Source: Whitmania pigra (taxonomy: Eukaryota > Annelida > Clitellata > Hirudinida > Haemopidae). Taken from it: 64,000 nt of DNA. Shown piece by piece: positions 51,526-64,000 of the stretch (within the stretch, counting starts at the first letter, position 1; every line of letters begins with the position of its first letter). The DNA is taken from NCBI GenBank assembly GCA_021613335.1, contig JAJTWR010000338.1:418501-482500 (forward strand), given 5' to 3'. Made by a program: the position numbers and the translations under genes. The notes beneath the pieces were generated by a model, which was not told the DNA's origin, did not search any database, and was given only the letters and a program-made list of their open reading frames with translations.

Positions 51526-52216
51526 ATTTAAAACTTGTACAGATGTAGGCCTTCAAGTGTAACGATCCCCTATTTTCGCTAGACTGGTTGTTATTTAATG
51601 TCAATAACATAGAATCTCAAGCAAAGCTAATTTTATTAAAATTTATAACTCATGAATTGATATAAACTTTTTTAAGGCTTAATCTCACAGTTGTAAAATG
51701 CATCTTTATTTAAAAAAGTAAAATATATAAATAACGCCAACTGACTTGCCACAAGATACAATTACCTGTGAACAATCGAGCTGGAACTGTTAACGTTCGT
51801 CCAATGACTCGCCTACCAGTAATTGAACGACTTATATTTTTGTTGTAGTGGCAATTACAAGCCCTTAGCATGCGCATCAACAAATCCTCACCTTCATACC
51901 GCTATTTTAACTTTAAAAGTTCCTAAAACTAACAAGAATTGCAAAGTCATCTTCTGCGATTTATTAAATATGGACTCTGGTCTTAGAATGCCGACTTTGA
52001 AAATGGTATAAAACTAAACAAAAATAAAATCCCTGTACCAAATACATAATGGTACCACACCCAATGTCAATCGAAAAGATGGCCATCACAGGTTGAAAGC
52101 ACCGAACAACTAGCAAAAGCTGAGTGACGACACTCTTTCACCTCCACTGCACATGTGAAGAGGTTAAATATATTTCATAGACAGTATTTATGTCTATGTA
52201 TTTATGTTTTGTTCGA

Positions 52217-53676
52217 TCACTCAGGACTAGATAATCCAGGAAGAAAGTCCTTGGGATGTGTTTGCTCAATTTCTCTGTTCTCGTCAGAATGTCTGAATGG
52301 CATTACTTTCACAACTGGTCGGACTTTAGCAACTCCACCTCGATCCAGTAAATTTATACCTCCGGAATTTTTCGGCAAGTCTGGATTTTGCGGTGTCGTC
52401 AATTTAAGGTCCTCAATTGCTAATTTCCTAGAAATAAATATAAATGCTATAAGTTAGTAGTGTTTGTGACTCTTGGATAATTGCACTTATCAAGCATTTC
52501 TTTCATTATACAAACCCTTCAACATCTTCATTTGTTTTCAAGTCTAAATTTTAAAAAAATGTTGATAATTTTCCATCGATGTATATTAGACGTGTATTAA
52601 CATTCTTTTAGGATACTTAGGGTAGGTTGCTTTAAAATCAGCTAAATGACATTTACCACAAAATTAAACCACTTGTTGAACCACATAATAAATTTTCCAC
52701 TAATTAAAGTAATTGAGCATAATTCCCAGGTCATTTGCAGAATATTTTATTAAGTCAGTTAAACCATAAACGCCCGATGCAACAAATAGATGAATAATTA
52801 AAAGCAAATTACCAAGACGAGCAGCTCACCTTCATCATCGGCATCAACTAGGATGTACAGAGGACAGCCATCATCACTTTTCTCGACCTGGAAATCGGTT
52901 CATTCGGATCACCTCGGACAATTTTGGAAAATATTTCAAAATACCTCATTCTTAGGAGAGTCACTATTTATAATTATGACATTTGTTGGAAGAACATTTC
53001 CCATTGAATAGTTTCTTTCAAAGATTATCCGATTCTGCAATTTGCTGGTATCTGCTTTAATTGTCATCTCCCTATAGGACCAATTCACATATTCATTCTT
53101 TAACATCTGTCTTGCAAGTATCCTCTCCACATTCTGAAGATCTTTAGCATCATAACTTTTGGAAAACATTTGTTCAAATCTTCGGATGACTCCCTTTTTG
53201 AATGAAGATTTACTCAAAGAACGTTCATCTATAGAATCAAATGCACAGTCTTTCAATAAATCATCAAGAATTACACTCTCCATGGAACACAAGTAAGATG
53301 GAATTCTTTGCTCTGATCTGTCTTTACCATTTTTAAACACTGGTATAAGAATGCAGTGCCTTTCTTGATCCTGGTAAATTTGTTGCAGTGCTGACTCACA
53401 TGTGCTGTATTTTGTATGAAAGAGAAATGACTTTGTAAAAAATATAAAGATGGAGATGTCATATAGCAAAGGTAAAGCTTCATTAAAACTTTCAATATGT
53501 ATTACGGTCACTTTTGGAATTGAAGTTTTAGAATTCGACCCGGATTCTTTAATACGAACGTGGACTGATAAAATCTCCTTCAGTTTGTTTACAATATCCT
53601 CGTCATTTTTTGAGCAAAGAAGCAGACACTCGAAATACGTGTCAATCATGTCATGACTTTTAGAAAGATAGTTCAT
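52217..53676 (-). CDS. TIR-domain protein, TICAM-like adaptor candidate
   Basis: Exons 53,676-52,945, about 52,887-52,831, 52,543-52,516 and 52,427-52,217 give about 342 aa. The second exon needs 58 nt to keep frame and should be checked. Residues about 14-150 look like a TIR domain: TYFECLLLCSKNDEDIVNKL (box 1), a IHIESFNEALPLLYDISIFI strand and helix, FTKSFLFHTKYSTCESALQQ, then CILIPVF. The following RIPSYLCSMESVIL and basic FKKGVIRRFEQMF resemble the end of TICAM1/2 TIR domains. The expected box 2 (R-D-x-P-G) is not obvious. There is no transmembrane segment or leucine-rich repeat, so it would be a cytosolic adaptor rather than a receptor. The C-terminal 90 residues are unlike known adaptors. 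Confidence 0.55.
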
Positions 53677-53689
53677 AATATCAGAAGAG

Positions 53690-55800
53690 CTGCGAATAAC
53701 ATAAATCCGATCAGTGTTCGCGACACGTTAAAGCTCCGAATGAACGAACCTCTATACGTATTGAACTTAAACTTAGGCAAGTTAGTTTTTTGGTATCATG
53801 CGGCTTTTAGAGAAATGCAGCAACGACTCGCAAAAATGTCATTAATAATTTCACCACAATGACATTATCATTGAAAAGATGTGTGCCAACGCTTTGCATT
53901 CATCCAAATTAAATAATGAATAAAAATACTCATCAAACAATATGCTGATTTAGTGATATTTTGAGCATAATTTTCATGGAGCTAAAAGTGTTGATTATTA
54001 AGTATTTGATTTCACAGCAAGAAAAAAAAGATACGTTTTCTAAATTCTTGGATAAAGTTAAGCCATTTCCCACTTGTTCCCCAGAAAGCTGCAGCAATCA
54101 AACAGATTCCACGAAATGTATTTTAAATGTATTATGTTCTACTTTTGTTCTTAAATGGTCATCGTTAGACTTTAGCATTAAATTGGAAATTTACTCAAAT
54201 GACATCATTAAATGCAGCAACTAACAAAATGCTATGTTGCAATGTGCTGGTCAAAGACTCAATTATTCGTCGATGTAATGATATTTGGATTCCAAGTGAA
54301 TAATTTTTATTATACAACTTGAAGCAGATTTGTAGCGAAAAGGATTATAAGGTTAAAATGTCTGAAAAACATTATCTCAAAATAAATATTAAGTTTTTAA
54401 ATTACGATTCTTATTAAGTATTACAATTTAATAATAGATAATAAATCCAGAATAATCGATCGAATATTTTATGCGGTTAGAGTCCACGTATTATATTGTT
54501 ACGTTTTTGATCAGTGTCACAAACCTTTTCATAATGAAGCTTGGATAATTATCCAATCCAATTATAAACAGAGCCTAATGTTGAATCCATTCAGCAAGCT
54601 GAAATGAAATGTACTTAAATAGGCCTATTATTTCCAGGATGTTTAAGTTGGCAGTACAAGAGTCTAAGTCTAAGAATTGATGATGATCAATTAGTAATTT
54701 CTGAAGCAATGAACGCTCAATGTTTATGACATTCTTTGTTAATTTCCTTTCTTTTGTTTTAATCGGAAAATTCCAAAGTAGTCTAGTTTCATACAACTTA
54801 AGCAAAAGCCCATTAAGGTTATGCCAAAGGGGCAGTCGTAAGGGACATGTATTATTTTTTTATAGACCGCAAAGTGAATTGTAATTTAAGCATTATTTCA
54901 CTTTAAAACTTTTAAATTTTCTAATTATTATTTGTCATTAGGTTTAATTTCAAATGTAATGCGTTTACGTCTCCAAAGAACTTAAACTGACCAAATACAA
55001 TCTCCTATGTCTTAGAATCTATCAACAGCTACATGCCTACACGTATATCACGTATAGAATGTCTTTCTGATCAAAGAGAACAGACGAGTTCTAATTTTAA
55101 CGCACATCAAGCAAAGACTTTCAAAAGTTTCATATTGTGATCGCCAAACAGCTGCCGATATCCGATCTATTATTACTACTCTACTCTTGCGTAAGATCAC
55201 AACAACCACTGTTTCTTACAATCACCTTTACGAGCGCATTCACCATCCGTGGCTGTCCGAATCAACTCCAGGGAATACTTTATGCTCATCTGTAGGAGGC
55301 AGACGGGTTGAAGTTCAGTCAAATGAGAAGGAATTAAAGCTTTAAGAATTTGATAAAATAAATTATGAGATAAAAAGAAACAATAATAAGCTAAATAGCC
55401 AACGGTTAATAGTCAAAGTTAGGCCTAGAGGGTTAAGGCTGGGATTAAAGGTTAATGTTGGGACTAGGGTTAGGTGATGTTTAATCAACACGACACCATT
55501 GGAGAAGCGAATTTAGAGACTTTCGAATCTCTCAAATTCATAACGAATTAAATAATTAAAAGAAATTTTTGATAATGACTGTCTTGCCACAAAGAGGCAT
55601 TTGTTAATGATTATTTAATAATATAATAAGATAATTGAACAAACGCGGTAAACAGACGAGAGATCGACTAGAAAAAGAACGTGGATGTCCCGATAGACAG
55701 CTTGGTGTAAATTTCTTCCTTTAATTAGGCACTGAACAGTTTTATTCATTCTTAATGACTTTTTCATTACACGAGAAAATAATTTAAAACGGCCAACGAA
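53690..55800. other. No supported gene; two short open frames
   Basis: Plus-strand frames at 53,740-53,862 (MNEPLYVLNLNLGKLVFWYH) and 53,976-54,224 (86-codon range, Cys- and Ser-rich) look protein-like, but they cannot be joined in phase and no domain is recognised. The rest is AT-rich. A short GGGTTAGG-like stretch at 55,420-55,480 has a few degenerate GTTAAGG/GTTAGG words only. Confidence 0.25.
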
Positions 55801-55819
55801 ATGTTTACTTTTACATGAG

Positions 55820-56335
55820 GAGATCTGGATGGATGGTTGGATAGATAGTTGGACGGCTGGTTGGATGGGTGGATGGACGAGTGGGGAGATGATTGGGTGG
55901 GTAGATGGATGGGTGAGTAGATGGGTGGATGGGTAGATGGATGAATGGGTAGATGGATGAATGGGTAGATGGATGAGTGAGTAGATGGATGAGTGGGTAG
56001 ATGGATGGGTGGGTGACACCAAGTAAAATATGTGCGAGGAATGCACTAAACTCATACTTTGGTACATTCATTTCATACCGATGAATACAACGAAAGTGAT
56101 AGTAAGGCGAGTAAGTAACAGGTATGATAATGTAATACACATCCGAGTCAACGTACATTGTAAAGATTGGATATAAGATACTGTGGTAGATGGACAAGTA
56201 GATGGATGAATGGATGGATGGTGGATGAAAAGATAGACCTAAGGATGGACTAACACTTGAATGAAGAGATATAAGGATGGATGGACTGATGGACCTTTCG
56301 AATGGACTTGATGGATGAATGAATGAATGGATGGA
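55820..56335. repeat. Degenerate GGAT/GATG tetranucleotide repeats
   Basis: Two blocks (55,826-56,020 and 56,185-56,335) of GGATGGATGGGTAGAT-like repeats. Reverse frames give Ser/His/Pro/Ile repeats and are artefacts. Confidence 0.9.
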
Positions 56336-56399
56336 TGAGGACGCTTGAATGCTGTTGAAATCCCCAGATAAGGTGAGAAGGCTTAGCAGTGCAAGAGCT

Positions 56400-59340
56400 A
56401 TGAAGTGATAGCGAAGTTCGTACACGAGGGATTATCTCTGACCCTTTGCACTTAACAACCACCACAACAGCCAATACTGGTCTCTAAGGAGTTGTTGCTA
56501 CTACAATTACTTTTACTACTGTTATTTACTTATAGTTGTTAATTAATTAGACTAGTATTAGTTAAATAATAACGTGATGTAAATTAATTAACCAAATTTA
56601 ATATAATAACATTAATAATATTAACATTGATATTAATAGCTTGTTAGCAATATTATTGCTGCTATTAGTCTCGAAATCTGAATTATCAACAGCTCGGTGA
56701 ATTTATGTTCGAATCATTGCCAACACCATTACCCTCACTTCTCATCATCATCTCCCTCCCTAGGGATAACAGCCATCGCTCTGCTCTCTTTCATCACATC
56801 TCTCCATCTGACCTTCCGATGAGGGTCAATGGGGTTCAAAGGTCATCTGAAATGCGAGTGGTTCAATGAATGGCATGTTTTTCTAAAAGCAATCCTGAGA
56901 TGTAAAACATCCTCGTTTCGACGATTCTTACTGAGTACAATCGTTTTTTTAATTTATGCAAATATAATGTATTAAAGATTATATTTTTAATAATAATAGT
57001 AGTTTATTAAAAATTATATAAAATAATTTAATGATAACAATAAAATATGAACTTTCTAACGGCAACATTTTTAATTAATCGATGCTTTATTTTTGGTTAA
57101 TGTGATTTGATACTTCACCAAGAAAACGTCAAACATATTGATCTCAACTCCGTTGCTGATTCCTTCGTAAATATAAATAATAATGCATAGACAACGGTAG
57201 TGTCATGGTGATGGTGACCTGTCACTCTTTCACATTGACCTTTAACCCTTCATGACCTTTTCTTTTCCAGGAGAGCCTCCCTCAAGTTAACGGTGTTCCT
57301 GAGGTTCCAATGAACTTAAGCCCAATGTCGTACAAGCTTACTACTGGTTATAAATAAATATTTTAAATATTAAACTTACTACTGATTTCTGAGGAGACTA
57401 CTTACTATCAGTATTACCATCACTGCTACCGTTATTACAGGGATTTATTTTATCTTTTTTTTTATGCCATAACAACTAACAGTTATTTAACAAACAAATA
57501 TTAAATGAATGAATAAATTAATTAATTAGACGATTATCCATCCGAGCAGCTATAAGGATAAGGCCACATAGGCCTGGAATTCACGGACAAGGACGAATTG
57601 GGAGCTTCAAAAGGCAGTGGAGGCGCCAGTGTTGAGACGTGGAATCCTTTGAAGATGGAACACCTTAAAAATGAAAATGTCTTCCATCATGTCATGATTT
57701 ATTCGACATTTATTCGACGTGATTTAATCTTCTACGGTGTAATGTAGAAGATATTTTTAAATTTACTGTACGAGTGATGTAATGATTCGTAATTATAATT
57801 AATAGTAATAATAATAAATCGTAATTATGGATAAAAATTGACATTAACAACAACAACAATAACAATATTAATAATTTATTTATTTATTTTATTTTATTGA
57901 TTTATTTTTTATTGATTTTTGTTTAAAGTACTGAATGAACTTAGTTGCTTCCAACTGTGTTTCGAAAGGCCTGTAAATATTAATTAACGAAAAAAACAAT
58001 TATTATTGATATTATTTTGGAATTGAACAATAAAATATGAAAGATATAATTATTTAGTAATTATAGTTAGTTATTCAGCAGAACATCACGGACGATTGCT
58101 ATACGGTCCTACATTTAGAGAAGATAAATTCTTTAATTTAGGTATGAACTTACCTAAAGAAATGTAACGTAATGCATTGTATTACGTAGCATTACAATGC
58201 ATTATTATGTAAAGTAACTTAATGTAAAGTAATGCATTGTAATATTCTTTATTATCCATATAATGCATTTTTTAATTTAATGTAACGTAATAAACAGTTG
58301 AGGAGCAGACATTAAAGACTCATATTCCAAATCATACCCCTTTTGCGAACAACAAAACTCGCCCATTTCACGGCTATCTAAGGTTATGCCGTGGTGGTTA
58401 ATAACCAATGGTTATACGTACATACGACCGTGGCAGGTTGGCCGTGAGAGGCTTGCCGTGGAGGAGCACGAGAAAGGTGAATATATAAAGGCCAGGATGA
58501 TGGTACAGGTTTATGTCTCGCGCAATACTCAAGAGGTGATGTCGAAAGTGATGACGACGACGACGACGATGGCGATGGAATTTTATGAATGACCGTACGG
58601 ATTATGAACGATTGGTGATGGTTGTATTACAACACGTACTCCAAAAATAGCTCCGGTGCAAGTGATATCACTAACGCTTTGTTATCGTCAGATGTTAGTA
58701 TTTATGTCTGTATAAACAAGCCGGTGCTCATTCAATCAACTTCATTAATATTCATGCTGTTCTAATAATAGGATTATTATTTGTAATATATATTATTATG
58801 TACATAGTATTAATGTTATCAGTAATAAATAAAAATTGCAGTATCATTTAAATGTTTTAAAATAGAAACAAACTGAGAAATCAGCTCTGCTCGAAATCAT
58901 CGAAAGCAATTTTTACGAATTCTAAATGAATTCGAAATAACTGAATACACATATTATTTATTAATTAAATATTTACATTTGTAAAATTATTACTTATTAA
59001 TTGCAATTTAAACTGTAAATCGAGTAATTAATGCGCCACATAAAGTTACTCTTGCTGTTGAGGATTCCAGGATTTAAGAACTGCTGTTATTTTTGTTTTT
59101 GTTGTTGAAGAAGGAGCTCAATTGGATTAAGAAAGCACCATTGAGTGTAACTGAGAGGGTGAGTTGGTACATTTTCCACTTAACGAATCATCGTCGTCGT
59201 CGTCGTCATCATCGTCATCGTGTTAGAAATAATCGTAATCTTCATATTTGGTGGTCATGAATATGTTCGCCAGAAGATGATGTCTTAAAGAATAATTAGA
59301 GGCGTGTCACGTAATCATTCATTTAATCGTGCTTGCTATC
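56400..59340. other. Intergenic or intronic with isolated exon-like segments
   Basis: Segments flanked by plausible splice sites on the plus strand are 57,271-57,349 (ESLPQVNGVPEVPMNLSPMS), 58,437-58,477 (VGRERLAVEEHEKG) and about 59,110-59,158 (KELNWIKKAPLSVTER). They might be exons of one long gene, but I cannot connect them. ATGCATTGTAA/ATGTAAAG repeats lie at 58,160-58,290. Confidence 0.25.
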
Positions 59341-60145
59341 CATCCATCCATCCATCCATCCATCAATCTATCAGCTATCAAGCCATCCATCTATTGATGT
59401 AGCACGTGTTGTAAATATGCATTTTAAATATTGATGTTGCTAAATATATCCAACATGGCGATGATGATGATTGTGAAAATGTGGTTAGTAATAAGAATGA
59501 CACCATCGCTCGACATTGGACAACAGCACTCACTAATCAATAATTATGACTAATAATTAATAATAATTACCAGCCTTCATTCAATAAAGGTAGAAGTAGG
59601 CGTGGCTTGAATCTTGAATTAATTAACTTGAATAAATTAATAAATTAGGAGGAAAGTTTTTACGCTCGAATTTACACCACCAAGGCGTTTACACTCGTGA
59701 GGCGAATTTCAAAACCAATTCCACAAGTACAATAGATCATCATCATCACCATACCATCATACCATCATCACAGCCATGAGAATAATACGACATCGTGATG
59801 TTGAGTTTTGGACTTTGTGTGCTACCATCATCAGCACTACCACCACCGTCACAACCATCATCAACGGTCGTCCACACCGTTCCTTCCAAGTTTTGAACAC
59901 GACACCTACGAGTCGATGTAAGAAATAAGGAATAGAATAAGATTGCACTTCTTTCGCGCGCACTTTGTGTTGTGTTGTGGTATTTTCCACGTGGTTCTAA
60001 GCCAAGGCTGCTGTAGGTTTCCTAACAAATCACAAAGGAGATGCTCTTCTCGTGCATTCCTGCTTTCTAAGATCCATTCATCCTTCCTTTCAATCACCCG
60101 GCTACGTATAAATCTTCGTTATTACCCTTTCAGCCGTACGATTCT
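59341..60145. other. No gene supported
   Basis: It holds a short (ATCC)n run (59,341-59,363). A minus-strand frame at 59,906-60,097 (ERKDEWILESRNAREEHLLC) resembles an exon but has no partner. Confidence 0.25.
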
Positions 60146-60149
60146 CTTT

Positions 60150-60156
60150 CACTCAC

Positions 60157-60244
<88 letters not shown>

Positions 60245-60269
60245 CAATCAATCAATCAATCAATCAATC

Positions 60270-60321
<52 letters not shown>

Positions 60322-60322
60322 G

Positions 60323-60359
<37 letters not shown>

Positions 60360-60428
60360 CATTCATTCATTCATTCATTCATTCATTCATTCAGTCAATC
60401 AATCACTCAATCAATCAATCAATCAACT

Positions 60429-60513
<85 letters not shown>

Positions 60514-60650
60514 CAATCAATCAATCATCAATCAATCAATCATTCATTCATTCATTCATTCATTCATTCATTCATTCAGTCAATCAATCAATCAATCAAT
60601 CATCAATCAATCAATCAATCAACCAATCAATCAATCCATCCACCCATCCA
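60150..60650. repeat. (ATCA)n / (ATTC)n compound microsatellite
   Basis: About 500 bp of ATCA repeats with two inserted ATTC blocks (about 60,356-60,392 and 60,541-60,578), each followed by CAGTCAATCAATC. This suggests that a segment of about 185 bp was duplicated inside the array. The plus frame (Ser-Ile-Asn-Gln repeat) is an artefact. Confidence 0.95.
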
Positions 60651-61603
60651 AGTTGACTGTTTTAAAGTCTTCCAGGTGTTTCAAGGGATTGTTTCGGAAG
60701 ACAACACTCACTCAGTAATTCATCATTCGTTGTTATGCCGTAACTCACATCGACGACGAAGGCGATGAAGAGGAATGTGATGATTATCTCCATGACGACG
60801 ATCATGATGATGACGGCGTCGACGATGATGATGATGACGGGGGGTTATTATATAGAGACGATAATGATTGGTCGAAGATTACGAAAAGTTTAATTAATTA
60901 AGTTGAGGAAACATGTGCGAGGATCCTGACAGTCTAACGACAGGTTGTTCCAATCCATTGCCTTCCTCATCGTTATCTCAGTAATTATCATAACCATAAT
61001 CATCATCGTCGTCATCGTCATCGCCGAAGGTCACCACAACCCGTGAAATGGAGCGAGGAAGATAAAAGCAATTGGGACGAGAGAAATACTAAAAATAGTA
61101 CTTTGATAGTCAAAAGGGATTGGTTAAAAATTTGTTTGCAAACAAAGGAGGCAACGTGCTGCTGGCCTCGCGTACTTAAGATCTTCTGAGAGGAGTAACT
61201 TTTACCTCCGGGGGAAGTTCTTTCATCCCTCAACAATGCAATTCATCATTCAATACAATGCATCACTCAACAATGCAATTCATCATTCAATACAATGCAT
61301 CCCTCAACAATGCAATTCATCATTCAATGCAATTCATCATTCAATACAATGCATCTTTTAAAACAATGGATCTCTCTTCTCTACTCCCATCTCCCCGGTT
61401 GTTGCCACCCTCAGTTTCCAATCATTATCAAAACCTCTCCATCCTCTTTCCACCTCCTGCTCATCTTTCCTAGCAGATTGGAGCGTGTTTCACTCGAGAC
61501 TTTTAAATGTTTGTTTGGACTTTTGAGTCGTTCAACTGTTTTCAACAATAAACCGTTGTTTATCAAATTTAGACTTTAGGAAATGACTAATGCTGATGCT
61601 GAT

Positions 61604-61784
<181 letters not shown>

Positions 61785-62227
61785 GTCATGCTATTTTGAC
61801 CATCTCTTCAGTACTACAATGCTTTAATAACCATTCCTATCGAGATCCCAATACCTGGATTGAAAGCTCTATGTTCCAGAAATAACTCATGATTTATGAA
61901 ATGGTAATTAACTATAAGAAATAATTAATTAAAAAGGAATGATTAATTTGCAGCAGCAACAACAACAACTAACTTCAGCATCGACGCTTCATTCATTCAT
62001 TGTGATACAAAACATACACGCAACAACAAGTTGAACGGTGGTGATGATGATGATGATGTTGTTATTGTTGTTACTGCTGCTGAAGGTGATGATGGTGATG
62101 ATTATCATGAAGACGACGACGATGTTACTCGAGAAAGAAGAGATTTCCTTCGTTGGATGATCACCTTGACAACCGAGCATATTCATATGGAATGGCATTA
62201 ATTTCATCTTGTGGCCGTGATGGAGTA

Positions 62228-62385
62228 TGGCGAAACATCATCATCGTCGTCATCCTCATCATCGTCGTCATCACCATCATCGTCGTCATCATCGTCGTCA
62301 TCGTCGTCATCGCCATCATCGTCATCGTCATCATCGTCATCGTCATCGTCGTCGTCGCCATCATCTTCATCGCCCTGATGATCAC
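62228..62385. repeat. ATC/GTC trinucleotide repeats
   Basis: Mixed ATC and GTC units. Frames on both strands give His/Arg, Ile/Val or Asp/Met repeats, all artefacts. Confidence 0.95.
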
Positions 62386-62549
62386 AGTCTATTATTATCA
62401 CCGATTTTAGTCTGGAAACAGGTGTCTTAATAAGTCGATGATGTGTGGTGATGATGATGCCTCTTCTGAATCGGCGGGAATTTTTGAGAAAAGGAAGGCG
62501 ATGGTGATGATAACAGGCTCTGATTTCGCGTTTCTTGCGTCTTGAGTGT

Positions 62550-62593
62550 CAATTCATTCATTCATTTTATTTATGCATCCATTCATTTTATTT

Positions 62594-62627
<34 letters not shown>

Positions 62628-62648
62628 CCATCCGTCCGTCCATCCAAC
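62550..62648. repeat. (ATTC)n and (ATCC)n runs
   Basis: Short ATTC repeats followed by CATC/CGTC repeats. Confidence 0.9.
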
Positions 62649-62649
62649 A

Positions 62650-63443
62650 ACGACGACGTTTTCGATGGTGATGAAGATGAAGTTGTGAGGATGATGAATG
62701 ATCAATTTTGGAAATCGTTCGAATTAAATTGATGAGTCTTGCCGACGGACGCCACGTTTTCTGAGCAGACACGTGTCGCATTGAAATTCATGAATTTCAT
62801 TGCATTTTGATTTTATTTATTTTTTTTGCATTTTCATTCTTCACATCTACTGCTCCATAATAATCTTATAATAAATTATTACAATAAGAATTATAATAAT
62901 AAAAAGAATTATAATAAAAAATAAAATAAAATAATTTTTCCGAATGGTGAAAATATGAATCATCACAAACTTCGGTACTTCGAGAATGCACCGGTGCATT
63001 GATCGAGAACTCTGAGTGGCATGTAATGCATCAACATGCGTGCATTATTCATTCAATTGTTCTCAATGCACTGTCTGAGAATCATCTCTTATGTTGCTCA
63101 AGTAATGGATGATTTAATTTATTAGGGTCTAATTAACTTCTTTAATACAGACTTGGTCTTGTTGCATCTGTTTTATCTTTACTATATCACATTCGCTAGT
63201 GCATTCCATAGAAGAATTTCGCTTTATTTTTTCAATAATTGTCAACCTCGAGTTAATGAAAAATTAATTACTAATTATTTAATTAATAGATTAATAATTA
63301 TATTTATTGATAAATATTTAAATAATTACTTATTAGTTGTAACAACAATCATAACCAACTTCGAACCATAACAATAGAAAATGAAATTGAATTGAAATTA
63401 AATTGAAATTGAATCAAATCGAATTGATCTGCCATTATTATGC
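62650..63443. other. No gene seen
   Basis: AT-rich; a TGCATTG/AATGCA cluster is present at 62,985-63,075. No coding signal. Confidence 0.35.
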
Positions 63444-63654
63444 GTGCAGGTTGACCGAATGGGTTACGTGCCTGGATACGGCGGTAATGTCAACAGTCGT
63501 AATGTGTCGTGTTCGAAACCCAGCCTGCACTGCCATAAACACTCTTCGGTAGGAGAGCTATATAAATAATGTGCACCAATACAAAGTCATCCCTAGTTAT
63601 GCAACGGACGTTAATCGAATAAATAAATAAATAAATAACTTAATAAATAAATAA
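63444..63654 (+). mobile_element. tRNA-derived SINE with (AAAT)n tail
   Basis: The 87-nt head (63,444-63,530) folds like a tRNA at its ends: GTGCAGG pairs perfectly with CCTGCAC. It holds an A box (TGACCGAATGGG) and a B box (GTTCGAAACCC). The T stem is imperfect, so it is not a working tRNA. A body of about 90 nt (ACTCTTCGGTAGGAGAGC onward) and a tail of AATAAATAAATAA repeats (63,618-63,654) follow, the standard SINE layout. No clear target duplication was seen. Confidence 0.75.
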
Positions 63655-63911
63655 CAAAATAAACCGATTTTTACCCCTCAATACTTCACTTGCTTTCCTC
63701 GAAACACCTGCGATTCATCTGACAAACCGATCGCTTTGATTGATAAGGATTCAATAAATGGATTGATCTCCAGATTCGATATTACAGGCAATTAGCTAGG
63801 GTCAAAGGTTGCGAGCACTTGATAAACTTTGACTCGACCGCGCGTGTGTGTTGAGAAATTTGTCAATCTATTAAGTGATTATGCTTTTTCTTCTTTCGAT
63901 CGTTTTGAACG

Positions 63912-64000
63912 TTTCATCCATCCACCAATCCATCCATCCTTCATGCATTTCATCCATCCACCTATCCATCCATCCTTCATGCATTTCATCCATCCATTCG
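63912..64000. repeat. 36-bp tandem repeat of CATCC-rich units
   Basis: A 36-bp unit (TTTCATCCATCCACC then ATCCATCCATCC then TTCATGCA) repeats at 63,912 and 63,948, and a third copy begins at 63,984 and runs off the window. Confidence 0.9.

Noticed and set aside
55420..55490. Telomere-like GGGTTAGG words
   Set aside because: Only a few degenerate copies (GGTTAAGG, GGTTAATG, GGGTTAGG) without a regular array.
59943..60656. 237-codon plus frame rich in Ser-Ile-Asn-Gln
   Set aside because: Created by the ATCA repeat; the non-repeat start has no family signal.

Overview
This is a nuclear genome window from an animal (metazoan), AT-rich and full of microsatellites, with compact spliced genes (introns mostly about 60 to 1,000 bp, a gene every 4 to 6 kb in the central part). 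The gene families (WRAP73, ELF/E74-type ETS factor, PHACTR, SLC7 transporter, TIR protein, SDHAF3, TACO1) and four U1 snRNA genes show it is an animal. I could not fix the phylum; a compact invertebrate genome fits best.

Layout. 1-8.8 kb: AT-rich, no gene I can support, with an 11-12 bp minisatellite, a 191-bp tandem duplication and a (GAGT)n array. 8.8-11.3 kb: a six-exon minus-strand gene of unknown function. 11.7 kb: a small hAT-like element. 12.1-14.1 kb: WRAP73. 15.4-17.4 kb: four tandem U1 snRNA genes with a shared upstream element at fixed spacing. 19.9-20.8 kb: the 3' exons of a securin-like gene. 21.1-23.6 kb: an ELF1/2/4 (E74)-like ETS factor. 25.9-27.1 kb (minus): SAR1. 28.2-32.4 kb (minus): an SLC7 light-chain amino acid transporter. 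33.7 kb: a second hAT-like element. 34.3-34.9 kb: a broken, intronless TRIP12/UFD4-type HECT fragment. 36.0-42.3 kb: PHACTR, with possible upstream exons. 43.7-44.8 kb: NAXE. 45.2-48.3 kb (minus): a C2orf81-like gene. 49.0-50.6 kb: TACO1. 51.1-51.5 kb (minus): SDHAF3. 52.2-53.7 kb (minus): a TIR-domain protein. 54-64 kb: mostly repeats, isolated exon-like segments and a tRNA-derived SINE at the right end.

The genes are mostly unrelated housekeeping and signalling genes; no operon-like or pathway cluster is evident, although TACO1, SDHAF3 and NAXE are neighbours with mitochondrial or metabolite-repair roles. Gene models were assembled by hand from splice signals, reading phase and family resemblance; in most genes every junction keeps phase.

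The most interesting signal joins two things read separately. About one third of the introns I could place (23 of about 63, hand count) have T at donor position +3 (for example GTTGGT), where animals normally have A or G. One of the four U1 genes carries T6 to A in its 5' arm, exactly the base that pairs with donor +3. A second U1 copy changes the base facing exon position -1. Only one of the four copies has the canonical 5' arm.
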